NCBI RefSeq assembly: GCF_004664715.2
Contig: NC_051074.1
Span: forward strand, 22,236,058-22,300,057
From: Peromyscus leucopus
Lineage: Eukaryota; Chordata; Mammalia; Rodentia; Cricetidae
DNA length: 64,000 nt
Direction: 5' to 3'
Shown here: positions 48,486 through 61,876 of the stretch, one piece after another
Layout: each line of letters starts with the position of its first letter
Position numbering within the stretch: position 1 is the first letter of the stretch
Notes under the pieces: model-generated
Database searches by the model: none
What the model saw: only the letters and a program-made list of their open reading frames with translations
Told to the model about the DNA's origin: nothing
Position numbers and translations under genes: made by a program

Positions 48486-51374
48486 TAGATCCAGATTGGT
48501 CTCTTTGAAGAGTTGGAAAGGCACACCCACAACTCTCATAGGGGTGTCGCGGCTTTAGTCTGGGGTGTCACCGTGGACCCTCGTGATTTACTGCACTTGC
48601 ACCCCCTGCAAAGCTATACATTCCCTTTTCTCTCCTTTTATGGCCTCACAGCTAAGATTAGCCAGCTCTGTTTTCAATCTGTAAAACACACGCTGGAGCG
48701 GACTCCTACTGTTTATAAACGTCGTGAAGGCAGCTTTTAAACACACCAAAGCTCCAGCAAGGATTTTCTCCAATGGCTTCATTTTTTTTTTTAATGGTAA
48801 TACACTTTTTATAATTTGTATGTTCTTCCACCTCCTCTACTGATACTTCAGGTCTGTCTATTCGAATAAACTACTATAGGCATGCTTCCTTTCTAAGTAA
48901 ATAATTTCTTCCTCACTCCTCATGAAAAGGTATTTCTAAAATTTGCTCAAAAAAAAAAAAAATACCAGTGGGAGAAATTTCAATCGTTCACAGAGTTATT
49001 AAATCTTAAGATTTGTTTTACATTCATGAAAATACCTTCTGTAGTGTCTTCTACAGTTGTTTTATATGCACACACGCTCACACAACACTGTCTCGTGGAA
49101 ATATGGGAAGAAGAAAAAAGGCAGGCACAGAAGGAGCTGGAAAGGCTGGAGATAAGAAAACAGGGACCTAAATCAGGAAAAGGGCCCGAGTCTTACCTTC
49201 TCTTCCTAGCACAGTTCGAGCATGTGCTCCCCTAAACCCCTAGAAGCCACAGGCCAAGGTCTAATGTTTTCTGAGACCCTGGTAGAAATAGAAAGCCTAT
49301 TTTCACAACAATCAGCCATTCATGACCATTGTACTTTCTCTAGAAATGTGTGCCAATTACATGCCTTTCCAAAGGTCCCCTGCTTGCGCAGGCAGCTCGC
49401 CCTTAAATAAGGGCCTCATTATGGCACTCTGCCTTTTGAAATGTTTTCTTCTCCTGAGACTCTTTTCATGCTGCTGATAACAAATGGGGAACCTCTTCAA
49501 TTGCCCTACAAGCGGGGTTTCAGAGTGCCCTTTGGGGAAGTGCTCTCACTCTGAATTAATGATGGAGAAAAGGGTTTAAGTATATAGGGTCCTGGCCATA
49601 GGAAGGTGATAAAAGCAAATAGCCAGTATTCTGGCCCAATCTGTAATCAGCAGGATTCTTTCAGAATGCCTTTTTAATCTGACTCTGCCATATGGCTCAA
49701 AACCTGCTAAGGGCTTAAAACAGAATGGACTGAGCCCCAGGAAAAACATTTGACAGTGCTGCATAATTTTCTTCCTCCTTGAGAAGAGCAAGCACTAACT
49801 TGTGGACACTAAGCCTCAGAAGCTAATCTCCTCCAAATCGTCTGGATTCACAACCTAAAAACCGGTAACAGTTGTCCACTTTCCCCTACATCCCAACCCT
49901 CGCCCCTTTTCCCCTTCTCTTCCTCGGGACTGAATGACTGTCCCAGACTGTAGAAACTGGATGGAGAAAGGGAGGGAGTTTTTGTACACGGTTGGTATAT
50001 TCTGTCTCCTCAACTCTATTTTGAACACCTGTTGTCAGGTTCCCTAGGTATCAGCAAAACGTACAGATCCCATGCTCCCAAGCCACCGCCATTATATACT
50101 GTCTGATCGCAAACACCGAGTGACCTATGCCGAAGCATGGACAAGTTTCAGGATGCCTCAACAGCACCCAAGGCCACAGCTCTGTGCTCAAGCACGCCTT
50201 TATAGATTTACCAAGTTGTATGACTTAAAATATCAAGGCAGAAGCATAATCAATCTGAAAGATGACCCAAATTTTATGGTCGAAGGAACGTTCTATAAAT
50301 GATCTACAGAACCAGAAAACTTAAGATTATTTTTCCCAGGGAAATATGAGGTGAGCCCTGCCAACTGGAAAAGGAAAAAACAAACAACAACAAGACAAAA
50401 AACCTCACAGTGGCACAGCAGCCACCATCACAGTGCTGAGAAGGGAAGTCAACGAAAAGCTTTGTCAGACACCGCCACAAACTCTCCCCAAAGGGCATCG
50501 TGACAGCTTTTATCTTCTGCACATAAAAAGTGAACAAGCCGGATTTTAAAACCCTTTATCCAAATCCACGGTTTGGAAGCCAATTACAGGAAGATTGGCC
50601 TTCTTCAAAACAATGAGAGTATTTTATTACCACTGCAAAATGCTACCACATCTCAAGATCTGGAACATTTTATCAGCCCATCCCATCAGAAGAGATACTT
50701 CCTAACCAAACAGAACCCTCAGAGACACGAATGGCCTCTTCTGTGTTTCTGCTTCTGGAAACAACACCTGCGTGTTTGTGGCAGATGTGTCTCTGCAAAA
50801 GGACCCAGGGCAAGCAGAGAGAGACATAACACCTCCTTCCTGTCCCATGTCCTCTCTGCAGGAGCCAGACTTCCTCAAGGCTGCTGACCCAGGGTCAATG
50901 GGCAGAAAATAGTCTCTCTTTGCACCTCCTCAGCCCTCCTGCCTCCAGCCACCTCTATTTTTGTTCCTGACCTGTGTTTTGTATTCACGGATTATGGGGC
51001 CTTTCTTAGGGGAAGGTAAGGCATCACTAGAGTCGGCTCAGTTACCACCACTGGGATAGTTCATGAACCCAGCACCCTCAAGAGTGAGATATTCAATTTG
51101 CCTTTGTGAAAACTAAAATGTAAAACAATAGAAAATAAAGATCACTGCTATAGAAGAATATGGCATTCCAGACTCCTGCAAGTTCAGCGGCAAGGACAGG
51201 AAGCATGCTGAGGTGACTCATGGTATCCCCCATGGCAGGTCCAACGCAGTTAGAATACTTCTTCCAAAATGCTTGGGAGCAGAAGTATTCAGATTTCAAG
51301 GTTGCCTCCTTCCCAGATATTAGAATATTAGCACATATAAAATAAAATATCTTGAAGAACCAAAATCTAAACAT

Positions 51375-51378
<4 letters not shown>

Positions 51379-51423
<45 letters not shown>
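51379..51423. repeat. TA microsatellite
   Basis: About 22 TA units. Confidence 0.97.
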
Positions 51424-51427
<4 letters not shown>

Positions 51428-51472
51428 CACACTGAAGGTAAATTTACACAGTATTTTAAAATAATTTTGGCT

Positions 51473-51620
51473 GGGCGGTGGTGGCGCACGCCTTTAATCC
51501 CAGCACCCAGGAGACAGCCAGGCAGATCTCTGTGAATTCAAGACCAGCCTGGGCTACAGAGTGAGATCCAGGAAAGGTGCAAAGCTACACAGAGAAACCC
51601 TGTTTTGAAAAACCAAATAA
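51473..51620 (+). repeat. B1 SINE
   Basis: gctgggcggtggtggcgcac ... aagaccagcctgggctacag ... cacagagaaaccctgttttg. AATAATTTTG occurs on both sides as a likely target duplication, and the tail has an AAT repeat. Confidence 0.96.
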
Positions 51621-52740
51621 TAATAATAATAATTTTGATCACAAAATAGTTTGGGGTATGGAATTTTCCATCTGTGATGCTCAAAAAGTTTTGAATTATG
51701 GAGCATTTTTTACTTTGGGATTAAGGATGTGCAATCTGTATTTCTGACTCTCACATACTCTTTCAGAAAAGCCACGGGACTTGTTTTTGTTTTCTTTCTT
51801 TCTTTTTCCATGTTTTTAGTGTAATTATAGAATATAGGTCAGTTTTTTTCCTTGTGTCTGAGGCTCCCGATAACAGGCAGTCCCTGGGGACTCTACTGTA
51901 GGGCTTGGTGGCTGACTATTCCGTGGTGCTAACTCTGCCCCCCTCACTGGTAATCAGGGAGCCAGTGCCTCCTTTGTGCCCTGTGAATATCAACTCATTA
52001 GAGGACAGGACACTAGACAACCATGGCCATTAGAAATGGGTGAAAGCCACCTTCGTGTAGAAGGGGTCTCTGAGGTGTGAATACATCTCACTGGATATAT
52101 GCCTTAGGATTTACTATAGACGGTTCTTCAGAATTAAGGGACTTTTTAAGCTGACAACACCTGGATGCTGGACAAGCTGAACATCACCACCTAACGTGAC
52201 AAAGACACTCTCAATTTCTGTTTCTCTTCCTCCCTTGCAAAGGCTCTAAATGTTTCCTTTCTCCCCCAAGAAAAGTTTGCTTCCATACTTCGATATTGCT
52301 GAAAATCCACCTGCATACGGATTTTAATCCCTTGCCTTTGATAAACCACATTCTTTGTTCATGCCTAGCAAAGATTAAGTCCTACAGCAGGAACATGGGG
52401 AGGGCTATAAAGCACTACAACCTCCATGAATGCCAACCCCCCTCCCCCAAGAGACCCGAGTACTCTGTGCCAAAGCCTAGGCACCTGCTGTGCAGGAGAT
52501 GAATGCTGTCACACTGCATACAGGGCAATTCTCAGTCTGCAAGTTCACCTAACAAGTGCACGGAGACAGTCACGTGAGAGCTGTGTGTTCCAACTCGCCA
52601 GGCAGCATCCAGAGACACGTCCTGTTCTGTGAAGGGCTGCTGTGTGCTCTCAAGGAGGATGAGGGTTTTTGTCTTTAAAAGGTGGGTTAAACATTAAAAA
52701 TAGTTGTAATCTGTCACAAAATGGGTCAGGTTAACCTGAA

Positions 52741-52755
52741 GCCCCCCCCCCCCCA
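52741..52755. repeat. C homopolymer
   Basis: gcccccccccccccc, a run of 14 C. Confidence 0.9.
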
Positions 52756-54442
52756 GAGATATCCTGGAAGGATCAGAGCTACACACTGGCTCAGGGTGGT
52801 TTTCTGGGACAAGGTCGGTTCCAGGGAAAGCGAGCAGAGAAGACAGTGATGGTCCTTGAAGTGTTCTCAGCAGAAGGTACAGCTGCCCATACTATTCGTC
52901 TTTCAGAAAGAGTAGCAAACGTAAAGTGCCTCCCCCCCCGCCCCCACCCAGTACCTCCTCACTTACAGAGGAGAGGGAATGAAAGAGTTAACACTGATGT
53001 TCTGTGCTCATGCGGACATTTTCATATCAAGTGTAACAGCAGCAAGCAAGTCCAAAAGAGCCACTGCAAACACGGCAACAGAAAGTCTGGGTTCTAGAAC
53101 CTCTCGCTGTTACCTGTGTGACTTCAAACAGCTCCTTGGGTGAAATTGGGGGATTTATGGAGAAGCTGCCGCCTAACTCCAGAGTAGGGCTGAGAAGCAG
53201 CCATAGCATGGTAGCATTCGGAGGGCCACGTGGCGCTATAGAGTTAATGTGGCCATCTTCATAGACAGGTTCCCCGGGGACTCCAAAGCAATGTGTGTGG
53301 TGACTAAGGGCTCCAGCCGCCCAGCAGTTAGTGGAGGGCGAGGCTGCTCACACCAGGGGGCCTCTTTGATGCTGCCACAGAGGATGCATCAAAGAGCGAG
53401 GGCAGGCGGAGCCTTTCAGATGTATTCCACCTGTAAACCACTCTCTTCCCACCACCACGGCTGAACAGCTTTCTTCCCACAAGTACACCTGCACTTCACA
53501 CCTCAACAGAGACAGAGCTGACAAGAAAATAGACGACAGGAAAGAACACCACACGGAGAAATGGGGAAGGGTAACATCGGCATACTGTCGCTCCGGGGAG
53601 CCCGGTGGGAATGGCTACAGAAACGTAGGAAAATGAAAAGGTGTGCAACCGCTCCCCATAGAAACCCTATGAGATGATCTGGTTCCCTTCTCCTCCCTGA
53701 CATCACTGCTGTGCTCCACAGGTTGGTTTGCCGTCCTCGGGTTACAAAGCCCAGGCCGAGGACTGAATCATTTATGCCTTCCATATTCACAACAGCTGTG
53801 AGTATGCACATAGGCAACGCTTTATAAAGATGATTGCTTTAAGCGAGAGAGTGAAGGAAGCGGGGAGAGAACTATCTGGAAGCAGGTCCCTAAGTCTACA
53901 GGAAAGCATCAGGAACGGTAATAGCATGAAAAAAATTAACATACTCTAGAAACTTAAAAACTATAACCAGATACTATGCTGTGAGGTGGCCTTGAATCAG
54001 TCCCAATTCACAACACACTCCCAGATGTTTTTATAGTGTATGGCACAGTCTGGGGCTCACACTGCTGTGTGTGCCATGAACCCAAGGCTAGGACCAGTCT
54101 TCACTTGGACCATGTCTCAGGAACGTTTGCATGAGCCCCTGAGGGATGAGGCTGGATCCCTTCACAGCAAAGAACAGTCTTCTCAGCTGAGACAGCAACC
54201 CACTGCAGATGTAGCATCCGCCTGGGCCCACCAGGGCACACTTCCCGAGTGTGGGATAGAGGGTGGGCTGCCTGATACGTCCTGAGGGATGAAATCCCGT
54301 GCCTTCAAACAAGAAGTCTCAAACATCCTTCTGCATCCAGAGAGAAGCAGCAAGCTCACTTTTAAGGCTGCAAGTAAGCCAAAATCCAAATGCCAATAAC
54401 TTTATTTTAAATAATGATTTTTTTCCAATTTAAAAAAATCTT

Positions 54443-54605
54443 GGGGGATGAAGAGATGGCTCAGCATTTAAGTGTGCATACTCTCTTCCAGAGGCCAGGA
54501 TTTGGTCCAGTTCCCAGCACTTACAAATGCTTGTAACTCCAGCTGCAGGGGATCTGGCAGCCTGGCCCCCACAGGCATGTGCACATGTGGCATACATTCT
54601 CCCAC
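54443..54605 (+). repeat. B2-family SINE
   Basis: ttgggggatgaagagatggc, tctcttccagaggccaggat and agttcccagcacttacaaat. Confidence 0.88.
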
Positions 54606-54642
54606 AAACATAAATACATACAAACATACGTATTCATATATG

Positions 54643-54830
54643 AAAATAATGAAAATAAACCTTTGAAAAAATTTAGCCTTTACAACGAATCCAAGAATTA
54701 GAAAAACAAAACATACACACACATACATATATATATACAGGTAAATAAAAATAATGGAAATAAGTCTTTGAAAAAAATTTAGCCTTTACAATTGAATCCA
54801 AGAAAAACAACTGGATTAGAAAAACAAAAC
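54643..54830. repeat. Local duplication, about 104-bp spacing
   Basis: aataatgaaaataaaccttt...atttagcctttacaacgaatccaag (54646-54694) recurs at about 54750-54803 as aataatggaaataagtcttt...atttagcctttacaattgaatccaag. Both copies then reach attagaaaaacaaaac, but the second carries about 13 extra bases. Confidence 0.85.
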
Positions 54831-55494
54831 AAAACCAAAAATCCCACGTGCTTTTAAATGGGATCTATCCAGCACACACTGGCATTTTATGAAAACCGTC
54901 TTTCCCATGGAGTGCCCTTGACACCCAGTTCCAAGTGTGCATAATGACTTCTGTCTAAACCATGCACAGCCTCAGCCAGGCAACCCCTTGGCCTGTCTGG
55001 ACCTTTGGCTCACTCACTCCACTCTCCTCCATGCCTAAGTGTGTCCAGGCTTCTGCTGAAGTCAGCAGCAGAAGCTGGGATTGGGAAGGAAAATCGGCCT
55101 CTGATTTTAGTTGCATTCCACTCTCTCTATCCAGAAGCTCCAAAGAGCCATGTTGGAGACGCAGATGTGACTGTCTGCCCACCTCATCTGCTGGCTTCTC
55201 GCTGTTCTTCACGGCGCTGTACTTAGGTCCTCCCTACAGTAACTATGACTACAAAACTCTGAGCCTCCTCATGCTTTCAGAGTAGACTACACACCCAGCG
55301 TCGGGTACCAATACCCCACCCGTGGATCGTATTGAACATCAATTCTAGTCCTGATCTGTGACCTCAATTTCGGTCTCTTTCTACTGGGATTAACAGTTGA
55401 GATGGAAGCAAGGAAATTTTATCAGTTACCCCAAGAACCTATGTGTCTGCAAAATAAAAATTACGGCATTTTTAAAGTGTGCAATAGTATTTTC

Positions 55495-55677
55495 CCTGCC
55501 TGTACAGATGTGTATGTAGCATGTGATTGGGACATAAGCCTGGTCTCCATGGAGGCCAGAAGGGGGCCTTGGATCCTTAGGAACTGGAGTTACAGGCAGT
55601 TGCAAGCCACCATGGGGGTAATGGAAACCCTGGTCCTCTTAAGTGCTCTTAACCACTGAGACATCTCTGCACCTTAA
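55495..55677 (-). repeat. B3-family SINE
   Basis: gaggccagaagggggccttg, ggaactggagttacaggcag and ccactgagacatctctgcacc. Confidence 0.82.
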
Positions 55678-58600
55678 GGCTGGAAACAGTTTTACTCTTC
55701 ATAAACTGTTCCGGGTGCCTTCCTGTGAGACAAAGCTCTGTCAGTCCTTTCTTAAGCTTTCCCCCAAATCAAACATGAAAAAAACTCACAATGGCCAAAG
55801 AAAACCATAAAACTTGAAAAAGTTCTACTTGGACATCGCACGGAAAAATATCAGTTCTCTTGGTCCACGCACCACCAGTATGTGGAAACTAAAATGTTAA
55901 ATAAACAAGATGGTAACAAACCGTCCAAAATGACCACCCAAATGTACAGGCGACTTTTAGAAGTAGTCGAGATATTGACGCATCTGACTCAACAATCAAC
56001 TATTTCAATGCTCCCACATAGCATGTGTGACAATGTTTAATCTGACCTCATATCTAGTATGGTGCCCCCACCAGATCTCTTCCCCCCCATATCGATGCCC
56101 TCTGCCTCTGCTCTCAGGATGCCGCAGGGCAGTAGGTCTGCTCCGCTGCCTACTCCCCTTACCTTCAGCTTACACAGCCATGAACAGTCTCCTTGCAAGA
56201 CACTGTCATGCTGGCTTTTGCTCCAAGTGGATCTTAAACACTATGCTCAAGTTAGTGAGATACATTCAAAAGGGGGCCCTGTGGGCTCTGTCTGTCCAAC
56301 TCTGGGTATTCGTATTTCTATTTTAACCTCGTCTTGCATGGTGAATGGCCTCAAATGACTTTATTGAGATGCACACTTACACGGCACTGTACACTGTGCC
56401 AATCTTACTTCAACCACATCATGCAATTTGCCCATAAGCCTGTTTCTGCACTGGGTCACTGGGATTCTAGTTTTGCCAGAGTTTATTTCAGGCTTCCTCT
56501 CCAGTAGAAAGGCCTAATGCTAGCTAGAGGCCCCAAGAATACAGCAATTATTTTCAGGTTACAGGCACATAGGAAATGGATGCCAAACACAGCGTCCCCA
56601 TCAAAAATCATAGCAGAGAATTCAGGTTTCTGTTTGGGAAAATTTTACATGGTCACTCTTGGTCAGAGCCCAGAACAGTAGTAGCAATGTTAGTTACATG
56701 CCCCAGAAGCATGGATAAAATATCATGTTATGCTCTTGGGTGGTCACTGGAAGAGGCATGTTTAACATCTATGCCTATAAAATTTAAAACATAGAACCCA
56801 TAACTTGGCACAATTCCCTTCTGGGGCCTTTTATGACAGAACCCACACGAGCTATGTCCAAACATGTCAAAAGTCTATTTAAACATTTCAGCAAAGAGCG
56901 TAGAGTCAGCGACAGTCTGAATCTTTTTCCTTTTTTTTTTTTCTGCATAAACTTTCTTCTCCTCAAAAATCCAAACAGGCATGGATCCAGTACTGATGGG
57001 CACAGTCACAGGATGGTAAACAGGTGCAGTCACATGCCTGTGCCTCTGCCGACCCAGTCTTCTTCATCTTCGGGGCACATGAGGGCAATAGTGACCTGGC
57101 ACAGTGACTTGCCACAGGCACCCTGCAGCTGTAAGAGCGTCTGCCCCCCCCCCAGGGCTCTGCGGCTCACTAGCAACTTCATCAACACATAAACAGAGAA
57201 GAACTCTGGGGCCTTGTTCCAGCAAAGCCAGCGGGCCCCTCTAGTCACTCCTCCAGGGAACTTGTTTTATCTGCAAGCCACTGCGCTGTCATGGAGTGCT
57301 CTCCTAAGACAAGCACCCCCCCCTCCCAAGTCAGGTCAGGGTCGCTGCAGGGCATTAAAAATACGTCAATAATCCTGTCGGTCCAGAAAAAAACATCTTC
57401 AAGTCCTGTTTCTTCTGGAGGTAGGCACTCGAGGGTCAGAGTGTATAACCTTGAGGAGCGTATGCAGTAGTCAATACTTTCTCCCTGCTCCTCATCTGAT
57501 GGAAAGACGGACACTTCTTGCTTTTACACACTCAGCCAGTCAGTTGACGAACAGCTACTGCCTTGGTACTAGATACTTAGCTCTCTTTGAGAAGCTGGGG
57601 ACACAGAGAAAACAGTGGGGGTACCCTTATAAGGTAGGCTTGGGTCTGGATTCTTTCCAGGACCCTTATTCTAGCAGCCAATAAATATCTGTCATGAAAT
57701 GTCACTGCCACCAAGCTAGCACTGGCTTTAGCCCCCCCCCTCCCGCCATGGAGTCACAGAAGCAAATTCCAAGTACCATCTTAGGTTGTCTTGGTACAGT
57801 TGCCACTCAGAGCAAAGCTTGAGCTCACAAAGACAGAGTTAACAATCCCATAAGGGGACACTGGCATCCCTGCTCTGCAGCTGCAGAGGCTTAAATCCAG
57901 GTCATTAAGCCACCTGTCCACAGCCACCTAGCTGCTAAACGACAGACCAGAACTTACGTCCAAATAATGCCAAGCTCATGCTCTCTGTCTGGGCACGGCT
58001 CGCCGTGACTCAGCACCACTCTGAGTGGAAGGTGCTGTCCTCACAGGCGTCAACAGGCGGCCATGCCTTCCACACAATCTCCTGACCATGGACGCCTGTC
58101 ATGGTCAGAAACGCCTTTGGTTGGGTTGTTTTCTCCCCACACAGACCTTTGCTCAAGTCTCCTAAACGGCTCGCTCTCCATCCTGTCCCCAGTGTCCACT
58201 CTTCCAAATTACACTAAGACTGTGCCATGCTCTTCTATGATCCTGCTGGAGCAGGAGCCCATTCCTTTCAAATACATCCAACAACCCAAGCAGGACATGA
58301 GGCCCCCAGGCCTTGTCTTTGGCCTACCAGCCTCCCTCGGGCTCATCTCTGACCCTTCTGCATCTTGCATCCCTTGCTGTAGTGACACATGGTTTAATAG
58401 TCCCAGACCAGGAGGCTTTCTTACCTTCTGACCACAGTCCTCTCCAACCTGATGTAGCAGTATTACTGCCACCCTAGGCAGCCAGCTGATCCGGGTGCCC
58501 TAGGGTGCACCTGACTTTCTGTCTGCTCATCCGTGCGTGCCATGACGCCATGAGCGAGGAGATACTTCTCAAAGAAGAACAAACACCCCAGGAGCTGAAA

Positions 58601-59032
58601 GTGCAGCCGAGTAGCCGAAAGCTGACAAACAAATACAGCATGTGGCCAAAATGCCTCTCCAAGTGAGCTGGGGCAAGTCCAGGGTCTCTGTATATAACAG
58701 AATTAAAGGTGGAGACGGTGCGTGTGTTACTTGCAGGGAAGCGTCACGAGCCGCTGATGGCATGAAAGGACCTCATTTGTCCTTATGCGAGAGAAACTGC
58801 TTGGGAAAGATTTAACTCTGGATGACAGCTACTGGAAGAAGCAGTTGGGACCACTTGGCTAGGAGATATAAGGCTGCCCTGTGAGCCGCATTTTACCAAC
58901 CAGGCAGCTCCTTCCCGGAAGTCCCGCCTTGATCCATCAACACTGCGAAGGTCAGAGGAAGGTCTCCTGAACTAAAAGGTAACTCTACAGACGCAGACCA
59001 GTACTCCCTCTCCCTCACTGCACTGCCCCAAA

Positions 59033-59050
59033 CACACACACACACACACC
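59033..59050. repeat. Short CA repeat
   Basis: Nine CA units. Confidence 0.85.
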
Positions 59051-59081
59051 TTGGACCTTCTCTGCTGTCGGAAGCTTTGGG

Positions 59082-59255
59082 GGCTGCGGAGACGGCTTTG
59101 GGGGTCAAAGGGCTCGCTACCGGGCCTGACAACCCGGGTTCAAGGCCCAGAACCCACATGGCAGAAGGAGAGAACTGACTCCCACGAGTTTTACCCTCCG
59201 TACTTGCACCATGGCACATACACGAAACAAACAAATCAACAAACATGTTTTTGAA
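59082..59255 (+). repeat. B2-family SINE, diverged
   Basis: gggggctgcggagacggctt, caacccgggttcaaggccca and gaacccacatggcagaagga, with a CAAA tail. Confidence 0.75.
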
Positions 59256-60675
59256 CGCGTTTTTCTGGTCCTCTGAATTCCCGTTCCCCCCAAGTTATAA
59301 ATCTATTTCCATTAACTATTTTTGTTTTCTTAGTTATAACTGCTGGTTTCCTTAAGTCTGTTGGGATTTTTGTTTAATTGCTTTCTCCAAATAGGGATTC
59401 ATAAAATACCTCACTGTCAACAAAGAAACAAGCAGAAACCAAGAGGGGGCATTTTTTTTTTTTTCTAAACTGAAGTAGAAATGTTTACTCTTCTAAAGAA
59501 GGCTTCTTGGCCAACCTCCTGGGACAGAAACAGCAGCTAATCATAGGCAATGCTGTGAATGTCCTGTGTTCAAAGCTGTGTGGAGCGAGCCTGACTTGCT
59601 GGATGCTTCCTTCCATCATCCTCACGGCTGCTCTCAGCTATTCAGCTTACATGCAGCCAGTCACTCATTCAATGCATGCACACAGCTAGTCACGCATTCG
59701 TTTCATGCATGCGCTCGCCCATGCATTCAATAGATGCTTTTACGTGGCTACTGGAGTTAAATTAAGAAGTCACCGTAATGGAGAGAAAAGTGAGTGAGAC
59801 GATGCCTTCCTGCGCAGAGCTGTGTCTACCTCATAGGGAGGTCCAGGCTATTCCTCAGATAAGAACGAAAAGAACTCCACAAGAGAACACACCCCCCCCA
59901 GATGTGTTCTTTGAGGGACTTGGGGGCTTAATCGAACAGATTGCAAGGAAGAAGGCACACCATATGAATCAAATGATGTGGGGTACACCTCAACAAAGCA
60001 TGTACAAGGGGTGTCTAGCAAGTGCCCAAGTGAGTCACTAGGTTCTTGGGAACAGGAAGGACGAAGGTGGAAAAGGGTTAACTGGGCCTAGCCATGGGAG
60101 CGGAGAGGACTGTTACGGAAGGCTGACATGGCAGCCTTGTGCAGAGCTTAATGGACGGGAGGTACTGAGGCAGAGGTCCACCATGGAACTACCAAAATAG
60201 ATGTCCCAGGAGTCTCGGTCCCAAGGAGGTTGAGAGAAGGGAGAGATATGAAGAAACCAGGGAGCTCTGTGGTGTAGCGGCTGATTGGGGTGCTGGGTCA
60301 TCCTCCAAGGAGAGGTAGCCAGGGTTAGGCCTGAAGATCTAGACTAGAAGGACCTGTGGCACTCACTGTCAGCACAATGCAGTAGTGATAAAAGGGACCG
60401 AGCGGCTCCTCAAAACCCACTGGGGTCAGGGGTGCTCCAACACAGAGTACGCATGCAAAGGCAGAAATAATAGCGGCCCTAGCCGCTGCTCAGGCCATCT
60501 ATTGTGGGGGAGGGCGTTAGGGGGAAAAAATCACCGCAAATGAGTTGCTACCAAGAGAAGCAGTCGAAAGGAAATAGAGAGCGCGGGCCACAGATTCTGT
60601 GCTCACGAGCTGTGTGTCACATCAGGTTCCATGAGGACAAGAGATGGTGCACGATTTAACTTCTCTGCCACCCTC

Positions 60676-60850
60676 AGTGTTGTGAGTTGACCCCAAGAAA
60701 AACATGCTCAAGTCCTAACTCTGATAGCAGTGAATATAACCTAATTCAGAAAAAGGGTCTCCACAAGGTGATCAGGTTGGGATGAGGCTACAATGGAGGA
60801 GAGTGAGTTTGATCCACTGTGGCTAAGAGTCTCACAAGCACAGGGAAGAG

Positions 60851-60888
<38 letters not shown>

Positions 60889-61140
60889 GGAGAAGGCTGT
60901 GCGATGAACCGGACACACACAGACATGGCTGAGTGTCAGCTGAGCGAGACACTGAAGTGATACAGCTGTGGCAGTGCATCCAGGAAAGAAAAGGGCAGAG
61001 ACACTTCTGTGGAGCCTTCAGTGAGTCTGGCTCAGCTTGATTTCAGGCTCCGAGTCCCCCGAACTATGAGATAATAAGTATCTGGTTTTAAGGCCACCAA
61101 CTTATAGTCTGTTGTCCCAGTAGCCTGAGGAAAGTCACAG
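60676..61140 (+). mobile_element. MLT1-type MaLR LTR
   Basis: tgtgagttgaccccaagaaa, catgctcaagtcctaactct, aatataacctaattcagaaa and agggtctccacaaggtgatc follow the mammal-wide MLT1 order. The right part has acttatagtctgttgtccca. A CA repeat (60853-60887) has grown inside it. Confidence 0.72.
60853..60887. repeat. CA microsatellite
   Basis: About 17 CA units inside the MLT1 remnant. Confidence 0.96.
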
Positions 61141-61429
61141 AGTCAGTACTATGGAGCAGATAGTGCCGTGGAGCACACTAGGGAAGGCCTTAATCTGCCA
61201 GTCCAATGGCTGACTACCCTCTCAGATTTCCATCAGGAAGGCTGGGCCAATATGGAACACTACAGAAGAATGCTTGCTGTGATCCAAAGCAGGCTCTGGC
61301 CACAAAGGCCAGTGTGAGGAGAGAGGAAGGAACTGGTCGGTATAGGTTCTCAGGCTTGGTCTTCAACTGGCTGCCCTACTCCCACCAGAAACAGTGTGCC
61401 TAAGGACGTTCATTAAGAGAAGGTCACGG

Positions 61430-61612
61430 GCTGGGGAGATGGATGGCTCAAAGGTTAAGAGCAATGGCTGCTCTTCCAAAGGTCCTGAGTTCAATTCCCA
61501 GCAACCACATGGTAGCTCACAACCATCTGTAAGAGCGCATCTGGTGAGCTCTTCTGGCCTGCAGGGATACGTGCAGACAGGACACTGTATACATGATAAA
61601 TAAATAATCTTT

Positions 61613-61664
<52 letters not shown>
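61430..61664 (+). repeat. B2 SINE with GA-expanded tail
   Basis: Clean B2 (gggctggggagatggatggc ... ggttaagagcaatggctgct ... gataaataaataatctttaa) followed by about 23 GA units (61617-61664). agagaaggtcac precedes the B2 (61418-61429) and closes the GA run (about 61661-61670), so the duplicated target itself contributed the GA seed. Confidence 0.94.
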
Positions 61665-61668
<4 letters not shown>

Positions 61669-61857
61669 ACACTAGAGTAGGTTGAACCTGATCCCCTTGG
61701 GATTAGGGTCTTAGAGAAGGTCTCTCTTCTCTAAGAACAGAACACCCATCCCCACACATTGCCCAGCCTTTGCTTTTTCATTTGCACTAAGCAACATTTA
61801 AAGTCACAAAAGGACAGAGATTTCCTATAGGAAGCCTGAAGAGGTCAACCCAACTTA

Positions 61858-61876
61858 AAAAAAAAAAAAAAAAAAA
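61858..61876 (+). repeat. Poly(A) tract
   Basis: About 19 A with no recognisable element before it. Confidence 0.85.

Noticed and set aside
49190..49215. cttacc motif, possible minus-strand donor for a missing exon
   Set aside because: The codons before it contain a stop in one frame and do not match the expected leucine- and glutamate-rich end in the others.
49026..49235. Coiled-coil-like frame (WEEEKRQAQKELERLEIRKQ) that could be an upstream Mtcl1 exon
   Set aside because: It is on the plus strand, opposite to the gene, and does not match the MTCL1 amino-terminal coiled coil I remember.
51093..51428. 111-codon minus-strand frame starting IYIYIY
   Set aside because: Translation of the TA microsatellite and AT-rich sequence.
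61440..61520. tRNA-like box A and box B sequence
   Set aside because: These belong to the tRNA-derived head of a B2 SINE; the same holds for the other B2, B3 and ID copies. No true tRNA gene seen.
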